Shown one piece after another: positions 1-6,277 of a DNA stretch of 7,975 nt. The stretch is from positions 1-7,975 of the forward strand of contig CBDFHV010000025.1 of the NCBI GenBank assembly GCA_965247705.1, read 5' to 3'. A program made the position numbers and the translations under genes. Position 1 is the stretch's first letter. Every line of letters starts with the position of its first letter. This DNA comes from CBDFHV01 sp965247705 (GTDB lineage: Bacteria > Pseudomonadota > Alphaproteobacteria > Rhodospirillales > CAMCUA01). Under the pieces are notes generated by a model. It was given only the letters and a program-made list of their open reading frames with translations. It made no database searches and had not been told where the DNA came from.

Positions 1-271
1 GGGCGATGAAGCGCAGTTTCTCGTGGAGCTTCCTCGGCACACGCTGGCGCCACTGTCCGGCCCCGGCGCCCGGTTGGGGCACCGGGCGTCCCTGTTCCCG
101 CGCTTCTTCCTTCCACGAGTCGATGGCGTCCGCCGCGTTGTCCGCGGCCGCCCGCCACGTGTCGCCATCGGACATGCAGCCGGGCAGATCGAGCACCGTG
201 GTGACAAATCCCCCTCCTTCCTTCTCTGGCAACGGCTCTATGAGCACAGTGTACCGATGGTCATGGGGCAT
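1..271 (-). CDS. hicB: HicB-family type II antitoxin (3' end outside window)
   Basis: HicB-type antitoxins neutralise HicA mRNA-interferase toxins and repress their own promoter. The 90 visible codons start MPHDHRYTVLIEPLPEKEGG and give the HicB partial RNase-H-like fold: the strand YTVLIEPL, then GGGFVTTVLDLPGCMSDGDT (residues 19-38) and the helix with DAIDSWKEEAREQGRPVPQP. After a Gly/Ala linker the chain enters VPRKLHEKLRFIA, which resembles the start of the C-terminal ribbon-helix-helix domain of HicB proteins (LPKSLHxxLxxxA); the window ends there. The ATG at 269-271 has a good ribosome site, GGGAG, seven bases upstream. It lies 88 bases after the parA stop on the same strand, so co-transcription is likely. 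No hicA is seen upstream; it may lie beyond the left edge or be absent. The family call is by motif recognition; the toxin pairing is untested. Confidence 0.82.
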   Translation of the reverse strand, partial: MPHDHRYTVLIEPLPEKEGGGFVTTVLDLPGCMSDGDTWRAAADNAADAIDSWKEEAREQGRPVPQPGAGAGQWRQRVPRKLHEKLRFIA

Positions 272-359
272 GGCGGGTCTCCCTGACTTTCTCGATGAAA
301 GCGTCCAGCTTTCGAATGTAAGCGGGGCGTATGGGGCGGTTGGCGGGAATACGTGCCGC

Positions 360-992
360 TTAAATTCCCAATACCTCCGCCGCCAATGCCAGTGTTTCGG
401 CCGCAGCCGCGCTGCGCCGATCCGTCTCCACCACCCCGCGTCCGGCGAGCAGTGAGGCGGCGAAGGCGACCCGGTTGCCCATGGCGGTGGCGGCGAGGGG
501 CAGGCCGTCGTTCGATAGTTGATCCCGCACCGTGTCCGCCAGGCGGCCCCGGGGCGGCATGCGGTTGAGCACCACCAGGGCCGTGGCGCCCTCGCCTTTC
601 GCCAGGTCCATGGTGGCGCGGGTGGCCCACAGGTCCATGGGCGAGGGCTGGACCGGCACGATGGTGAGGTCGGCGGCGCGGATGGCGGCCTTGGCGTCGG
701 TTTCGGCGTGGGGCGGGGTGTCGATGAGGATCACGTCGAAGGCGGCGCGCAGGCGGTCCAGTTCCACCCCGACCCGCCAGCCCGACGCCTCGCGGAGCAG
801 GAACGTGGCATCGTCCGTGCCCAGCGTGTCGCGCCGCAGGTCGTACCAATGGGTCAGGCTGCGCTGGGGGTCGGTGTCGAGCAGGCACACCCAATGGCCG
901 GTCTCGAAGGCGGCCACGGCCAACTGCGCGGCAATGGTGGTCTTGCCGGCGCCGCCTTTCTGCTGGGCGATGGTGATGACCCGTGCGGCCAT
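360..992 (-). CDS. parA: ParA/MinD-family partition-type ATPase
   Basis: A 210-residue P-loop ATPase of the ParA/Soj/MinD superfamily, which moves or positions cargo (chromosome, plasmid or protein clusters) through ATP-dependent dimerisation, usually on the nucleoid. The deviant Walker A, KGGAGKTT, is at residues 12-19; the Walker A' region CLLDTDPQRS at 36-45; Walker B, DVILIDTPPH, at 86-95; and AADLTIVPVQPSPMDLWAT at 107-125 is a typical ParA helix-strand region. The size fits the short orphan ParA group lacking an N-terminal helix-turn-helix. The reading frame stays open upstream to 1088, but the ATG at 990-992 begins right at the conserved first strand (MAARVITIAQQKGG), so it is preferred. 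No parB or centromere-like repeat array is present, so a partner-protein or cytoplasmic-cluster positioning role is as likely as DNA partition. It is divergent from the transporter and followed by hicB. Confidence 0.9.
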   Translation of the reverse strand: MAARVITIAQQKGGAGKTTIAAQLAVAAFETGHWVCLLDTDPQRSLTHWYDLRRDTLGTDDATFLLREASGWRVGVELDRLRAAFDVILIDTPPHAETDAKAAIRAADLTIVPVQPSPMDLWATRATMDLAKGEGATALVVLNRMPPRGRLADTVRDQLSNDGLPLAATAMGNRVAFAASLLAGRGVVETDRRSAAAAETLALAAEVLGI

Positions 993-1059
993 GGGCGTGG
1001 CCCCGCTCCCGATGCCAGAATCCGAAGGTACGCCTGAATGGTGCATGGCACAATGTTTT

Positions 1060-1074
1060 TGCTGCGTCGCAGCA
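1060..1074. promoter_or_regulatory. 15-bp palindrome in divergent promoter region
   Basis: TGCTGCGTCGCAGCA is a perfect inverted repeat around a central T, placed between the divergent parA (start 992) and transporter (start 1139). The core CTGC-N3-GCAG matches the pattern reported, from memory, for the alphaproteobacterial polyhydroxybutyrate regulator PhaR. It could equally be the operator of another regulator. It is too short and lacks the T-tract needed for a terminator. Function is inferred from symmetry and position only. Confidence 0.4.
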
Positions 1075-1081
1075 TGGCGAA

Positions 1082-1107
1082 TTGGCATAGTGTCTTGGCA
1101 TAGTGTC
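1082..1107. repeat. 13-bp perfect tandem repeat
   Basis: TTGGCATAGTGTC occurs twice head to tail (1082-1094 and 1095-1107) with no mismatch. It sits eight bases beyond the 15-bp palindrome and 31 bases before the likely transporter start. Two adjacent sites 13 bp apart could be half-sites for a regulator, or a replication-slippage duplication. No convincing -35/-10 pair could be assigned around it on either strand. Confidence 0.6.
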
Positions 1108-1138
1108 CGTGCGATCGAGCCTCACCGCGCCGGCCCGC

Positions 1139-2029
1139 ATGAAAAACCTGATCCTCTACATCACCTCGGTCCTCACCTTGGGGACCTCGTTCCTGGCCAT
1201 CAAGCTGCAGCTTGGGGTGGTGCCGCCGGTGGTGTCGGTCAGCTACCGTTTCGCCTTGGCCTCGGCGATCCTGTTCGCCTTCTGCCTGATCACCCGGCGG
1301 TCCCTGCGCTTTCGGGCCCGGGACCACCTGCGGTTCGCCCTCCAGGGGGTGGTGATGTTTTCCACCAGCCAGAGTCTGGTCTACATGGGCAGCCAGTTTC
1401 TGACCAGCGGCGTGGTGGCGGTGGCCTTTTCCACCCTGACCTTCATGAACATCTTCAATGGCGCCGCCCTGTTCGGCCTCGGGCTGCGTCCGCGGGTCGT
1501 GGTCGGCACGGCGATCGGCTTCGCCGGCGTGACCCTGGTGTTCTGGCCGGAAGTGTCGGCCCAGTCCCTCACCGACCAGGCCCTGTTCGGATTGAGCCTC
1601 TGCCTGGTTGGCATCTACGTCGCCTCCCTCGGCAACATGGTGGCGGCGCGCAACCAGTTGAGCGGCCTGCCGGTGGTCGAGACCATCGCCATCGCCATCG
1701 CCATGGGATACGGGGCGCTGTTCACGGCGATCTACGCGATCCTCTTCGGCGAGCCCTTCATCTTCGAGCGCTCGGTCCGCTACGTGATGGCGCTGACCTA
1801 TTCGACGGTGGTGACGGCGGTCATCGGTTTCTGGGCCTACCTGACGTTGCTGGGGCGCATTGGCGCCGACCGGGCGGCCTATACGGTGATCCTCTTTCCC
1901 CTGGTCGCCTTGATGCTGTCCACCTGGCTGGAATCCTGTGTCTGGACGGCGATGGCGGCGGCGGGCATTGTGCTGACGCTGATCGGCAACGTCCTGGTGC
2001 TGACGCCGGCGCGCAAATCTAAGAATTGA
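1139..2029 (+). CDS. EamA/DMT-family inner-membrane transporter
   Basis: A 296-residue, strongly hydrophobic protein of the drug/metabolite transporter superfamily, built as two EamA repeats of about five transmembrane helices each. The opening MKNLILYITSVLTLGTSFLA with IKLQLGVVPPVVSVSYRF is the usual first helix pair of EamA proteins (WGTSFxxIKxxLxxxPPxxxxxxRF). Later helices include VVVGTAIGFAGVTLVFWP near 133-150 and a C-terminal AAAGIVLTLIGNVLVL, before a basic tail (ARKSKN). An in-frame GTG at 1103 would add 12 residues, but it falls inside the tandem repeat; neither start has a clear Shine-Dalgarno, and the ATG at 1139 fits family length best. Its TGA is 13 bases before the GAF gene, and the same transcript probably covers the amidohydrolase. 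Substrate is unknown; family members move amino acids, nucleosides or other small metabolites. Confidence 0.88.
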   Translation: MKNLILYITSVLTLGTSFLAIKLQLGVVPPVVSVSYRFALASAILFAFCLITRRSLRFRARDHLRFALQGVVMFSTSQSLVYMGSQFLTSGVVAVAFSTLTFMNIFNGAALFGLGLRPRVVVGTAIGFAGVTLVFWPEVSAQSLTDQALFGLSLCLVGIYVASLGNMVAARNQLSGLPVVETIAIAIAMGYGALFTAIYAILFGEPFIFERSVRYVMALTYSTVVTAVIGFWAYLTLLGRIGADRAAYTVILFPLVALMLSTWLESCVWTAMAAAGIVLTLIGNVLVLTPARKSKN

Positions 2030-2042
2030 GGAGACCGAGATC

Positions 2043-2549
2043 ATGAGCAAGAAGGGAGACCCATGGCCGGCGTTGCGGGAACTGGCCGACGCGGCGCGCG
2101 GCGCCGGACAGCCCGACGCCCTGTTCGCCGCCGCCGAGCGGATTATGGACCGCACCTTCGGGCACAAGCTGTTCACCATCCTGGAAGTACGTGAGGACCA
2201 GGGCTATTTGGAGCGCCTCTACACCAACCGCCCGGAGGCTTACCCGCTGATGGGCCGCAAGCCCCTGACCAAGACCCCATTCGTGCAGAAGCTCTTCGAG
2301 CGGGGCGAGCCCAATCTGGGGCAGAACGCCGACGACATTCGCCGGGACTTCCCCGATCACGAGACCCTCTTGGGGCTGGGCTGCGAATCGATCATGAACC
2401 TGCGGATTATGTATGACGGGACGGTCATGGGCAGCATGAACGTGCTGCACGAGGCCAACTACTTCGACGAAGAGGACCTGGAGAACGGCATGGCCTTCGC
2501 CAGCCTGTTGACCCCCGCCTTCGTTCATCGCCGCGCCGCCCGCGGCTAA
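2043..2549 (+). CDS. Stand-alone GAF-domain protein
   Basis: A 168-residue soluble protein that is essentially one GAF domain (about residues 20-160), a fold that binds small ligands such as cyclic nucleotides, amino acids or other metabolites. GAF-like features are the N-terminal helix ALFAAAERIMDRTFGHKLFT, the core strand ILEV, the mid-helix TPFVQKLFERGEP, and the end GTVMGSMNVLHEANYFDEEDLENG, which is the typical final strand plus helix. No kinase, cyclase or DNA-binding domain is attached. The start ATG has GGAGA nine bases upstream, immediately after the transporter stop, indicating coupled translation. It has one cysteine (in LGCES), so it lacks the cysteine set of GAF-type free-methionine sulfoxide reductase; a sensor or binding role is more likely. 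Its place between a transporter and a hydrolase suggests it senses their substrate, but that is inference. Confidence 0.85.
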   Translation: MSKKGDPWPALRELADAARGAGQPDALFAAAERIMDRTFGHKLFTILEVREDQGYLERLYTNRPEAYPLMGRKPLTKTPFVQKLFERGEPNLGQNADDIRRDFPDHETLLGLGCESIMNLRIMYDGTVMGSMNVLHEANYFDEEDLENGMAFASLLTPAFVHRRAARG

Positions 2550-2581
2550 TTGAAACCGTGAACTGCGCGCCGCCCGCGGCT
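2533..2581 (+). repeat. Pair of 15-bp direct repeats
   Basis: GCGCCGCCCGCGGCT occurs at 2533-2547, covering the last codons of the GAF gene, and again at 2567-2581 in the gap before the amidohydrolase. The two copies start 34 bases apart. Each holds a small GC-rich hairpin around CCGCGG. It may be a local duplication; no function is evident. Confidence 0.5.
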
Positions 2582-2603
2582 GACGTATTTCCACGAAGAG
2601 AAT

Positions 2604-2616
2604 GGAGGCTGACGTG
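2604..2616 (+). promoter_or_regulatory. Ribosome binding site deciding a GTG start
   Basis: GGAGG at 2604-2608 lies five bases before GTG at 2614-2616. The competing in-frame ATG at 2602-2604 overlaps this site and has no Shine-Dalgarno at a useful distance of its own. The GTG is therefore the better start for the amidohydrolase and trims four residues. Confidence 0.65.
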
Positions 2617-3843
2617 ACCGACGTCCTGTTCCGCAACGCCAACGTGCTCGACGTTATCGAGGGAGCCTATCTGCCCGATCACAGCGTCCGCGTGCACGAC
2701 GGCCGCATCGCCGAGGTGACGCCCGGCGCGGGCAAGTCCGGCGATGCCCCGGTAATCGACCTCAAGGGCAAGACCCTGATGCCCGGCCTGTGCGACGGGC
2801 ATGTGCACGTCAACGCCGCCTCGCCGGATATCGCCAAGCTCCGCTTCTGGTCGCCCGCCTACGTGACGGCGCGGGCCGCCGACATCATGAAGGGCATGCT
2901 GATGCGGGGCTTCACCACGGTCCGCGACGTGGGCGGCGCCGACTTCGGCCTCGCCCAGGCGGTGGAGGAGGGCTATCTGGTCGGGCCGCGGGTACTGTTC
3001 GGCGGCCGGGCCCTGTCCCAGACCGGGGGTCACGGCGACTTCCGCGGCCCCGGCGAGAATTTGGTCGAAAGCTGCTACTGCTGCTTCGACCTGGGCCGCA
3101 TCTGCGATGGGGTGCCGCAGGTGCGCCAGGCCTGCCGGGACGAGGTCCGCCGTGGTGCCCACCACCTCAAGCTCATGGTTTCGGGTGGCGTCGCCTCGCC
3201 CACCGATCGCATCGACAGCACCCAGTTCTCCCGCGAAGAGATCACCGCCGCGGTGGAAGAGGCCGAGGCCGCCAATATCTACGTCGCCGTCCACGCCTAT
3301 ACGGGCCGGGCCATCAACCGGGCGCTGGAATGCGGTGTGCGCTCGGTGGAGCATGGCAACCTGCTCGACGACCGGACGGTGGAACTCCTGCTCGAGCGCG
3401 ACGCCTTCCACGTGGCGACCCTATCCACCTATCGCGCCATGGCCACGGAAGGCCTGGAAGCGGGCATGCCCAAGGAACTGCACGAAAAGGTCTTCATCGT
3501 TCTCGACGCCGGATTGCGGGCCCTGGAAAAGACCCACCGGGCGGGGGCGAAGACCGTCTTCGGCACCGACCTGCTGGGGTCGCTGCATCGTCACCAGCTC
3601 AGCGAGTTCGCCATTCGCCGCGAGATCATGGACCCCATCGACATCATCCGCGCCGCCACCTGCACCGCCGCCGAGTTGTTTCAGATGGTGGGCGACGTGG
3701 GGCTCATCGCCCCCGACGCGCGGGCCGACCTGCTGGTGGTGGATGGCGATCCCCTGAAGGACATGGGCGTCCTCCAGAACCCGGACCGCTACCTCAAGGC
3801 GATCATGAAGGACGGGACATTCTACAAGAATGAGCTGGGGTGA
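2614..3843 (+). CDS. Metal-dependent amidohydrolase (prolidase/imidazolonepropionase-like)
   Basis: A 409-residue cytoplasmic TIM-barrel metallohydrolase of the amidohydrolase superfamily, closest by motif to the metal-dependent hydrolase subgroup that includes bacterial prolidase-like Xaa-Arg dipeptidases. In order: N-terminal beta-sandwich part (TDVLFRNANVLDV, VIDLKGKTLMPGL), metal motif HVH at residues 63-65, TGGHGD near 137-142, the likely carbamylated bridging lysine K186 in HLKLMVSGG, metal histidines H227 (AVHAYT) and H247 (VEHGN), catalytic aspartate D319 (VFGTDLL), and the C-terminal sandwich return (PDARADLLVVDGDPL). All expected ligands are present, so it should be active, probably with two Zn-like ions. 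There is no signal peptide. It starts 64 bases after the GAF gene; an upstream ATG at 2602 is possible but lacks its own ribosome site. Likely substrate class is an amide, dipeptide or cyclic imide; the exact one is not readable. It ends before a convergent palindromic repeat. Confidence 0.88.
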   Translation: MTDVLFRNANVLDVIEGAYLPDHSVRVHDGRIAEVTPGAGKSGDAPVIDLKGKTLMPGLCDGHVHVNAASPDIAKLRFWSPAYVTARAADIMKGMLMRGFTTVRDVGGADFGLAQAVEEGYLVGPRVLFGGRALSQTGGHGDFRGPGENLVESCYCCFDLGRICDGVPQVRQACRDEVRRGAHHLKLMVSGGVASPTDRIDSTQFSREEITAAVEEAEAANIYVAVHAYTGRAINRALECGVRSVEHGNLLDDRTVELLLERDAFHVATLSTYRAMATEGLEAGMPKELHEKVFIVLDAGLRALEKTHRAGAKTVFGTDLLGSLHRHQLSEFAIRREIMDPIDIIRAATCTAAELFQMVGDVGLIAPDARADLLVVDGDPLKDMGVLQNPDRYLKAIMKDGTFYKNELG

Positions 3844-3881
3844 GGGGCGGGGGCGCACCCGCGACGAGGATCCCACCCACG

Positions 3882-3975
3882 TGTCATTCGCGGACTTGTT
3901 CCGCGAACCCATCCATCCGCACACGCCGGAGTCGGCCCTGTTCCATGGATTGCCGGAACAAGTCCGGCAAAGACA
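3882..3975. repeat. Alphaproteobacterial palindromic intergenic repeat (possible bidirectional terminator)
   Basis: The two ends are near-perfect inverted copies: TGTCATTCGCGGACTTGTTC begins the left arm and GAACAAGTCCGGCAAAGACA closes the right. Each arm is itself a hairpin: CGCGGA-CTTGT-TCCGCG (3890-3906) and TTGCCGGA-ACAAG-TCCGGCAA (3950-3970). The loops CTTGT and ACAAG are exact complements, so a kissing contact is possible. The minus-strand translation reads VFAGLVPAIHG, a peptide often mis-annotated from a repeat common in alphaproteobacterial genomes (recognised from memory). It lies between the convergent amidohydrolase and epimerase genes, where it could terminate both transcripts, though no T-tract is present. 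No gene is seen in 3844-4008. Confidence 0.8.
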
Positions 3976-4008
3976 TTATAGGAAGCAAGGCCGGATGCCC
4001 GAGCGCAC

Positions 4009-5139
4009 CTACCCTTCCCGCACCCGCAAGTACTCGCTGAACGCCAGGAACAGGTGGTAGAGGGTCGACGCCGGCGCCGTTTTGGCGAAGCCCGTGCGGT
4101 CACGCCGCAGGCGGTCCTGCCAAACCCCATGGCCGGTGTGCAGATAGTGGGCGAAGGTTGCGGCCAGGATCCGGTCCGCGCGGGCTGACGCGTCCGCGTC
4201 GGCGCCCCGTTCCGCCATGACCAGGTGGGCCTTGAGGGCCTCGTTCTGGGGCCACAGGCGCTTGCTGTCTTGCCGCCGGGCGCCGTCCTTGCCGATGGCG
4301 TCGTAGGCCAGGCCGTCCTCGTCCACCCCGTGGGCGATGGCGAAACGATAGAGGGCATCGGCGCAGGCATCCACCGAACGGTCGCCGCTGAGCGCCCCAT
4401 ACCTGTTCAGCAGCCATACCCACTCGAAATGGTGGCCGGGCTCGGTGTGGGTGCCCTCGTCCCCAGGTGCCGGGGACCAGTCCTGGCCATAGAACTCGCC
4501 CAGGGTGCCGGTGGCCGGGTCGTAGAAACGCTCCCGGAACAGCGCGATCAGGGCTTTTGCCCGTGACAGGGAGTCCGGGTCGCCGGTGGCCTCGTGGAGG
4601 GCCATCAGCGCCTCCAAAAGGTGCATGTGAGGGTTCTGGCAGCGGGGTCGCTGGTCCGGCAGGGACTCCCGGTAGCCGCCGTTCGGGGCCGCCAGGCGCT
4701 GGTCGAGGAATTCCAGCGTACGGCCTGCCCACTCCAGGGCCTCGGTGCCGCCGAAGGCCCGGTGATACCAGGCGCAGGCGTTGAGCGCGAAGGCCTGCTC
4801 GTAGGTTTCCCGCCGCGGCTCCGCTACCTCGCCATCGGCATCGACGCTGAAGACGAATCCGCCTTCCGGATGCCAGCACTTCTGGGTCATGAAGGTGAAT
4901 CCGGCGCTGGCAGCCTCCCGCGCCGGCCCGCGCCAGCCCATCACGGCGGCGTGGGAATAGACGTAGACCTGTCGCGCCTGGACCCGCATCCGCTTGAAAG
5001 GGCTCGGCGCGGGCTGGCCGTCCAGGGTCAGATGCTCGGCGAAACCGCCCTTCGGGTCCCGGCCGGCCGCGCACCAGACGGGAAGGGCCTCCTCGAACAT
5101 CCAGCGGCGGACCCGCGCCGCGTCCACGCGCGCCGTCAC
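4009..5139 (-). CDS. AGE-family sugar epimerase/isomerase
   Basis: A 376-residue cytoplasmic (alpha/alpha)6-barrel enzyme of the N-acylglucosamine 2-epimerase superfamily, which also contains mannose isomerase and the sulfoquinovose isomerase YihS. Family landmarks: RMRVQARQVYVYSHA (51-64), CWHPEGGFVFSVD (88-100), NPHMHLLEA with H171/H173, the conserved PGHHFEW with H236/H237, RLWPQNEALKAHL (294-306) and a C-terminal PASTLYHL with H362. The paired catalytic histidines expected for proton transfer are present. The start is the GTG at 5137-5139, with an AGGG seven bases upstream; it is 16 bases beyond the transaminase stop, so the two genes are almost certainly one transcript. Length is close to that of mannose or YihS-type isomerases (about 400). 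The precise sugar cannot be decided; the family also includes GlcNAc 2-epimerases. No signal peptide is seen. Confidence 0.87.
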   Translation of the reverse strand: MTARVDAARVRRWMFEEALPVWCAAGRDPKGGFAEHLTLDGQPAPSPFKRMRVQARQVYVYSHAAVMGWRGPAREAASAGFTFMTQKCWHPEGGFVFSVDADGEVAEPRRETYEQAFALNACAWYHRAFGGTEALEWAGRTLEFLDQRLAAPNGGYRESLPDQRPRCQNPHMHLLEALMALHEATGDPDSLSRAKALIALFRERFYDPATGTLGEFYGQDWSPAPGDEGTHTEPGHHFEWVWLLNRYGALSGDRSVDACADALYRFAIAHGVDEDGLAYDAIGKDGARRQDSKRLWPQNEALKAHLVMAERGADADASARADRILAATFAHYLHTGHGVWQDRLRRDRTGFAKTAPASTLYHLFLAFSEYLRVREG

Positions 5140-5155
5140 CGTCGCACCCTGGCGC

Positions 5156-6034
5156 TCAGGCCGCGGTTCCGAGGGTGCCCTCGTCCGTTGACATGTAGCT
5201 GAGGTAGCGCTCCCCCAGGGCCGTGGTCACCGAGCCCGCCTTGCCGTTGCCGATGACCTTGTCGTCGATCCGGGTGACCGGCATGACGTAGGAGGAGGCG
5301 CTGGTGAGGAAGGCCTCGGAGGCCTCCTTGGCCTCGTCCACGGTGAACGGCCGCTCGGTGAAGCGGATTCCCAAATCCTCCGCCAGCATCAGGGCGGCGC
5401 GGCGGGTGATGCCCCACAGGATATCTTCGGTCCGCTGGCGGGTGATCAGTTCCTTGTCCTTGGTGACGATCCAAGCGTTGGACGCGGTGCCTTCGGTGAC
5501 GAATCCATCCCTGTCCACCTGCCATGCGTCGGAGAAGCCTTCGTCGATGGCGGCCTGCTTGGCCAGGGCATTGGGCAACAAGCCGGTGGTTTTGATGTCG
5601 CGGCGGCCCCAGCGGATGTCGGGTACGGTCTTGATGGCAAGACCGTCCACCAACGCATCCGGGTTGTAGGGCGCCACCCGGCGCCCGGTCATGATCAGGG
5701 TCGAGGGCGCGTCGGTGGCAAAGGGGGCCGCGTTGCGCGGCGCCGTGCCGCGGGTGATCTGCATATAAACGATCCCCTCGAGGATGCGGTTGCGACGCAT
5801 CACCTCGCGGGTCACGGCCTTCAGGGCCCGCCGCGACATGGGCGGCGGAATGCGAAGCTCGCTCAAGGAGCGATCGAGGCGATCCATATGGGGTCCCTCG
5901 TCGACCAGGCGGCCGCCGCGGACCAGCACGACTTCGTAAATGGAATCGGCGAATTGCAGGCCCCGATCCTCGGCCGCCACGGCGGGATCGAAGATGGGCT
6001 GGTAGCGGCCGTTGACGTAGGCGATGCGCGACAT
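5156..6034 (-). CDS. dat: D-amino-acid transaminase (PLP class IV)
   Basis: A 292-residue fold-type IV PLP aminotransferase, by motif a D-alanine/D-amino-acid aminotransferase that moves the amino group between D-amino acids and 2-oxo acids, supplying D-Glu or D-Ala for peptidoglycan or degrading D-amino acids. The N-terminus MSRIAYVNGRYQPIFDPAVA, followed by EDRGLQFADSIYEVV, is typical. The Schiff-base lysine is K148 in RRDIKTTGLLPNALAKQ, matching the DIKxxxLLPNVLAKQ signature. E181 in FVTEGTASNAW binds the pyridine nitrogen, and FLTSASSYVMPV (242-253) is the late phosphate/substrate loop. The open frame extends upstream to 6199, but the extra 55 residues are low-quality and AT-biased; the ATG at 6032-6034 fits the family start. 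The ribosome site is weak (GGGG about nine bases upstream). A branched-chain or 4-amino-4-deoxychorismate enzyme is less likely given the DIK/LLPN context. Confidence 0.88.
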   Translation of the reverse strand: MSRIAYVNGRYQPIFDPAVAAEDRGLQFADSIYEVVLVRGGRLVDEGPHMDRLDRSLSELRIPPPMSRRALKAVTREVMRRNRILEGIVYMQITRGTAPRNAAPFATDAPSTLIMTGRRVAPYNPDALVDGLAIKTVPDIRWGRRDIKTTGLLPNALAKQAAIDEGFSDAWQVDRDGFVTEGTASNAWIVTKDKELITRQRTEDILWGITRRAALMLAEDLGIRFTERPFTVDEAKEASEAFLTSASSYVMPVTRIDDKVIGNGKAGSVTTALGERYLSYMSTDEGTLGTAA

Positions 6035-6134
6035 GGCTCGAACCCCGATCACGAACGAAGGTGGCGGATGGTGACCGGCGCGGCCGGGCCGGTCAAGGGT
6101 ACCCGGTCTTACGCCGCGGTGGCCCGGTTCAGGT

Positions 6135-6202
6135 GAATTGTGAGGACAAAAGAATTGTGGGAAATTAAGTATTTGAAGTAGCAGAATACAGAAACACAAT
6201 TC
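6135..6202. promoter_or_regulatory. AT-rich upstream region with three GAATTGTG boxes
   Basis: GAATTGTG occurs at 6135-6142 and 6152-6159 as direct copies 17 bases apart, and as its reverse complement CACAATTC at 6195-6202. They lie 100-170 bases upstream of the transaminase start, in a stretch (about 6134-6250) far richer in A and T than the rest of the window. Position suggests the promoter and operator region of the transaminase-epimerase operon. No -35/-10 pair could be fixed with confidence. An alternative is that this AT-rich DNA arrived with the neighbouring antitoxin gene. Confidence 0.35.
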
Positions 6203-6277
6203 AATGAAGAAATACTATATCCATTTCCAGATTCATAATATTAGAAATCGGCATTGGCGTTCCCCATCCCCGACCGA

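Noticed and set aside
993..1088. Earlier ATG starts for parA (1088, 1046)
   Set aside because: They would add a non-conserved leader through the palindrome and have no Shine-Dalgarno; the family begins at the strand after the 992 ATG.
532..2022. Long plus-strand open frame of 496 codons across parA and the transporter
   Set aside because: It crosses antisense through parA and out of frame through the transporter; composition is repetitive and no family is recognisable.
854..2179. Long minus-strand open frame antisense to the transporter
   Set aside because: Its translation is rich in Gln, His, Arg and Gly with no domain; it is the GC-driven shadow of the transporter and the start of parA.
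2043..2549. GAF gene as free-methionine (R)-sulfoxide reductase
   Set aside because: That enzyme needs a conserved set of cysteines; only one cysteine is present here.
2425..3411. Minus-strand open frame antisense to the amidohydrolase
   Set aside because: Shadow of a strongly supported metallohydrolase carrying every expected metal ligand; the antisense product has no domain.
6035..6199. N-terminal extension of the transaminase to 6199
   Set aside because: The extra 55 residues are Pro/Phe/Cys-rich, derive from the AT-rich promoter region and do not resemble the family; MSRIAYVNG is the usual start.
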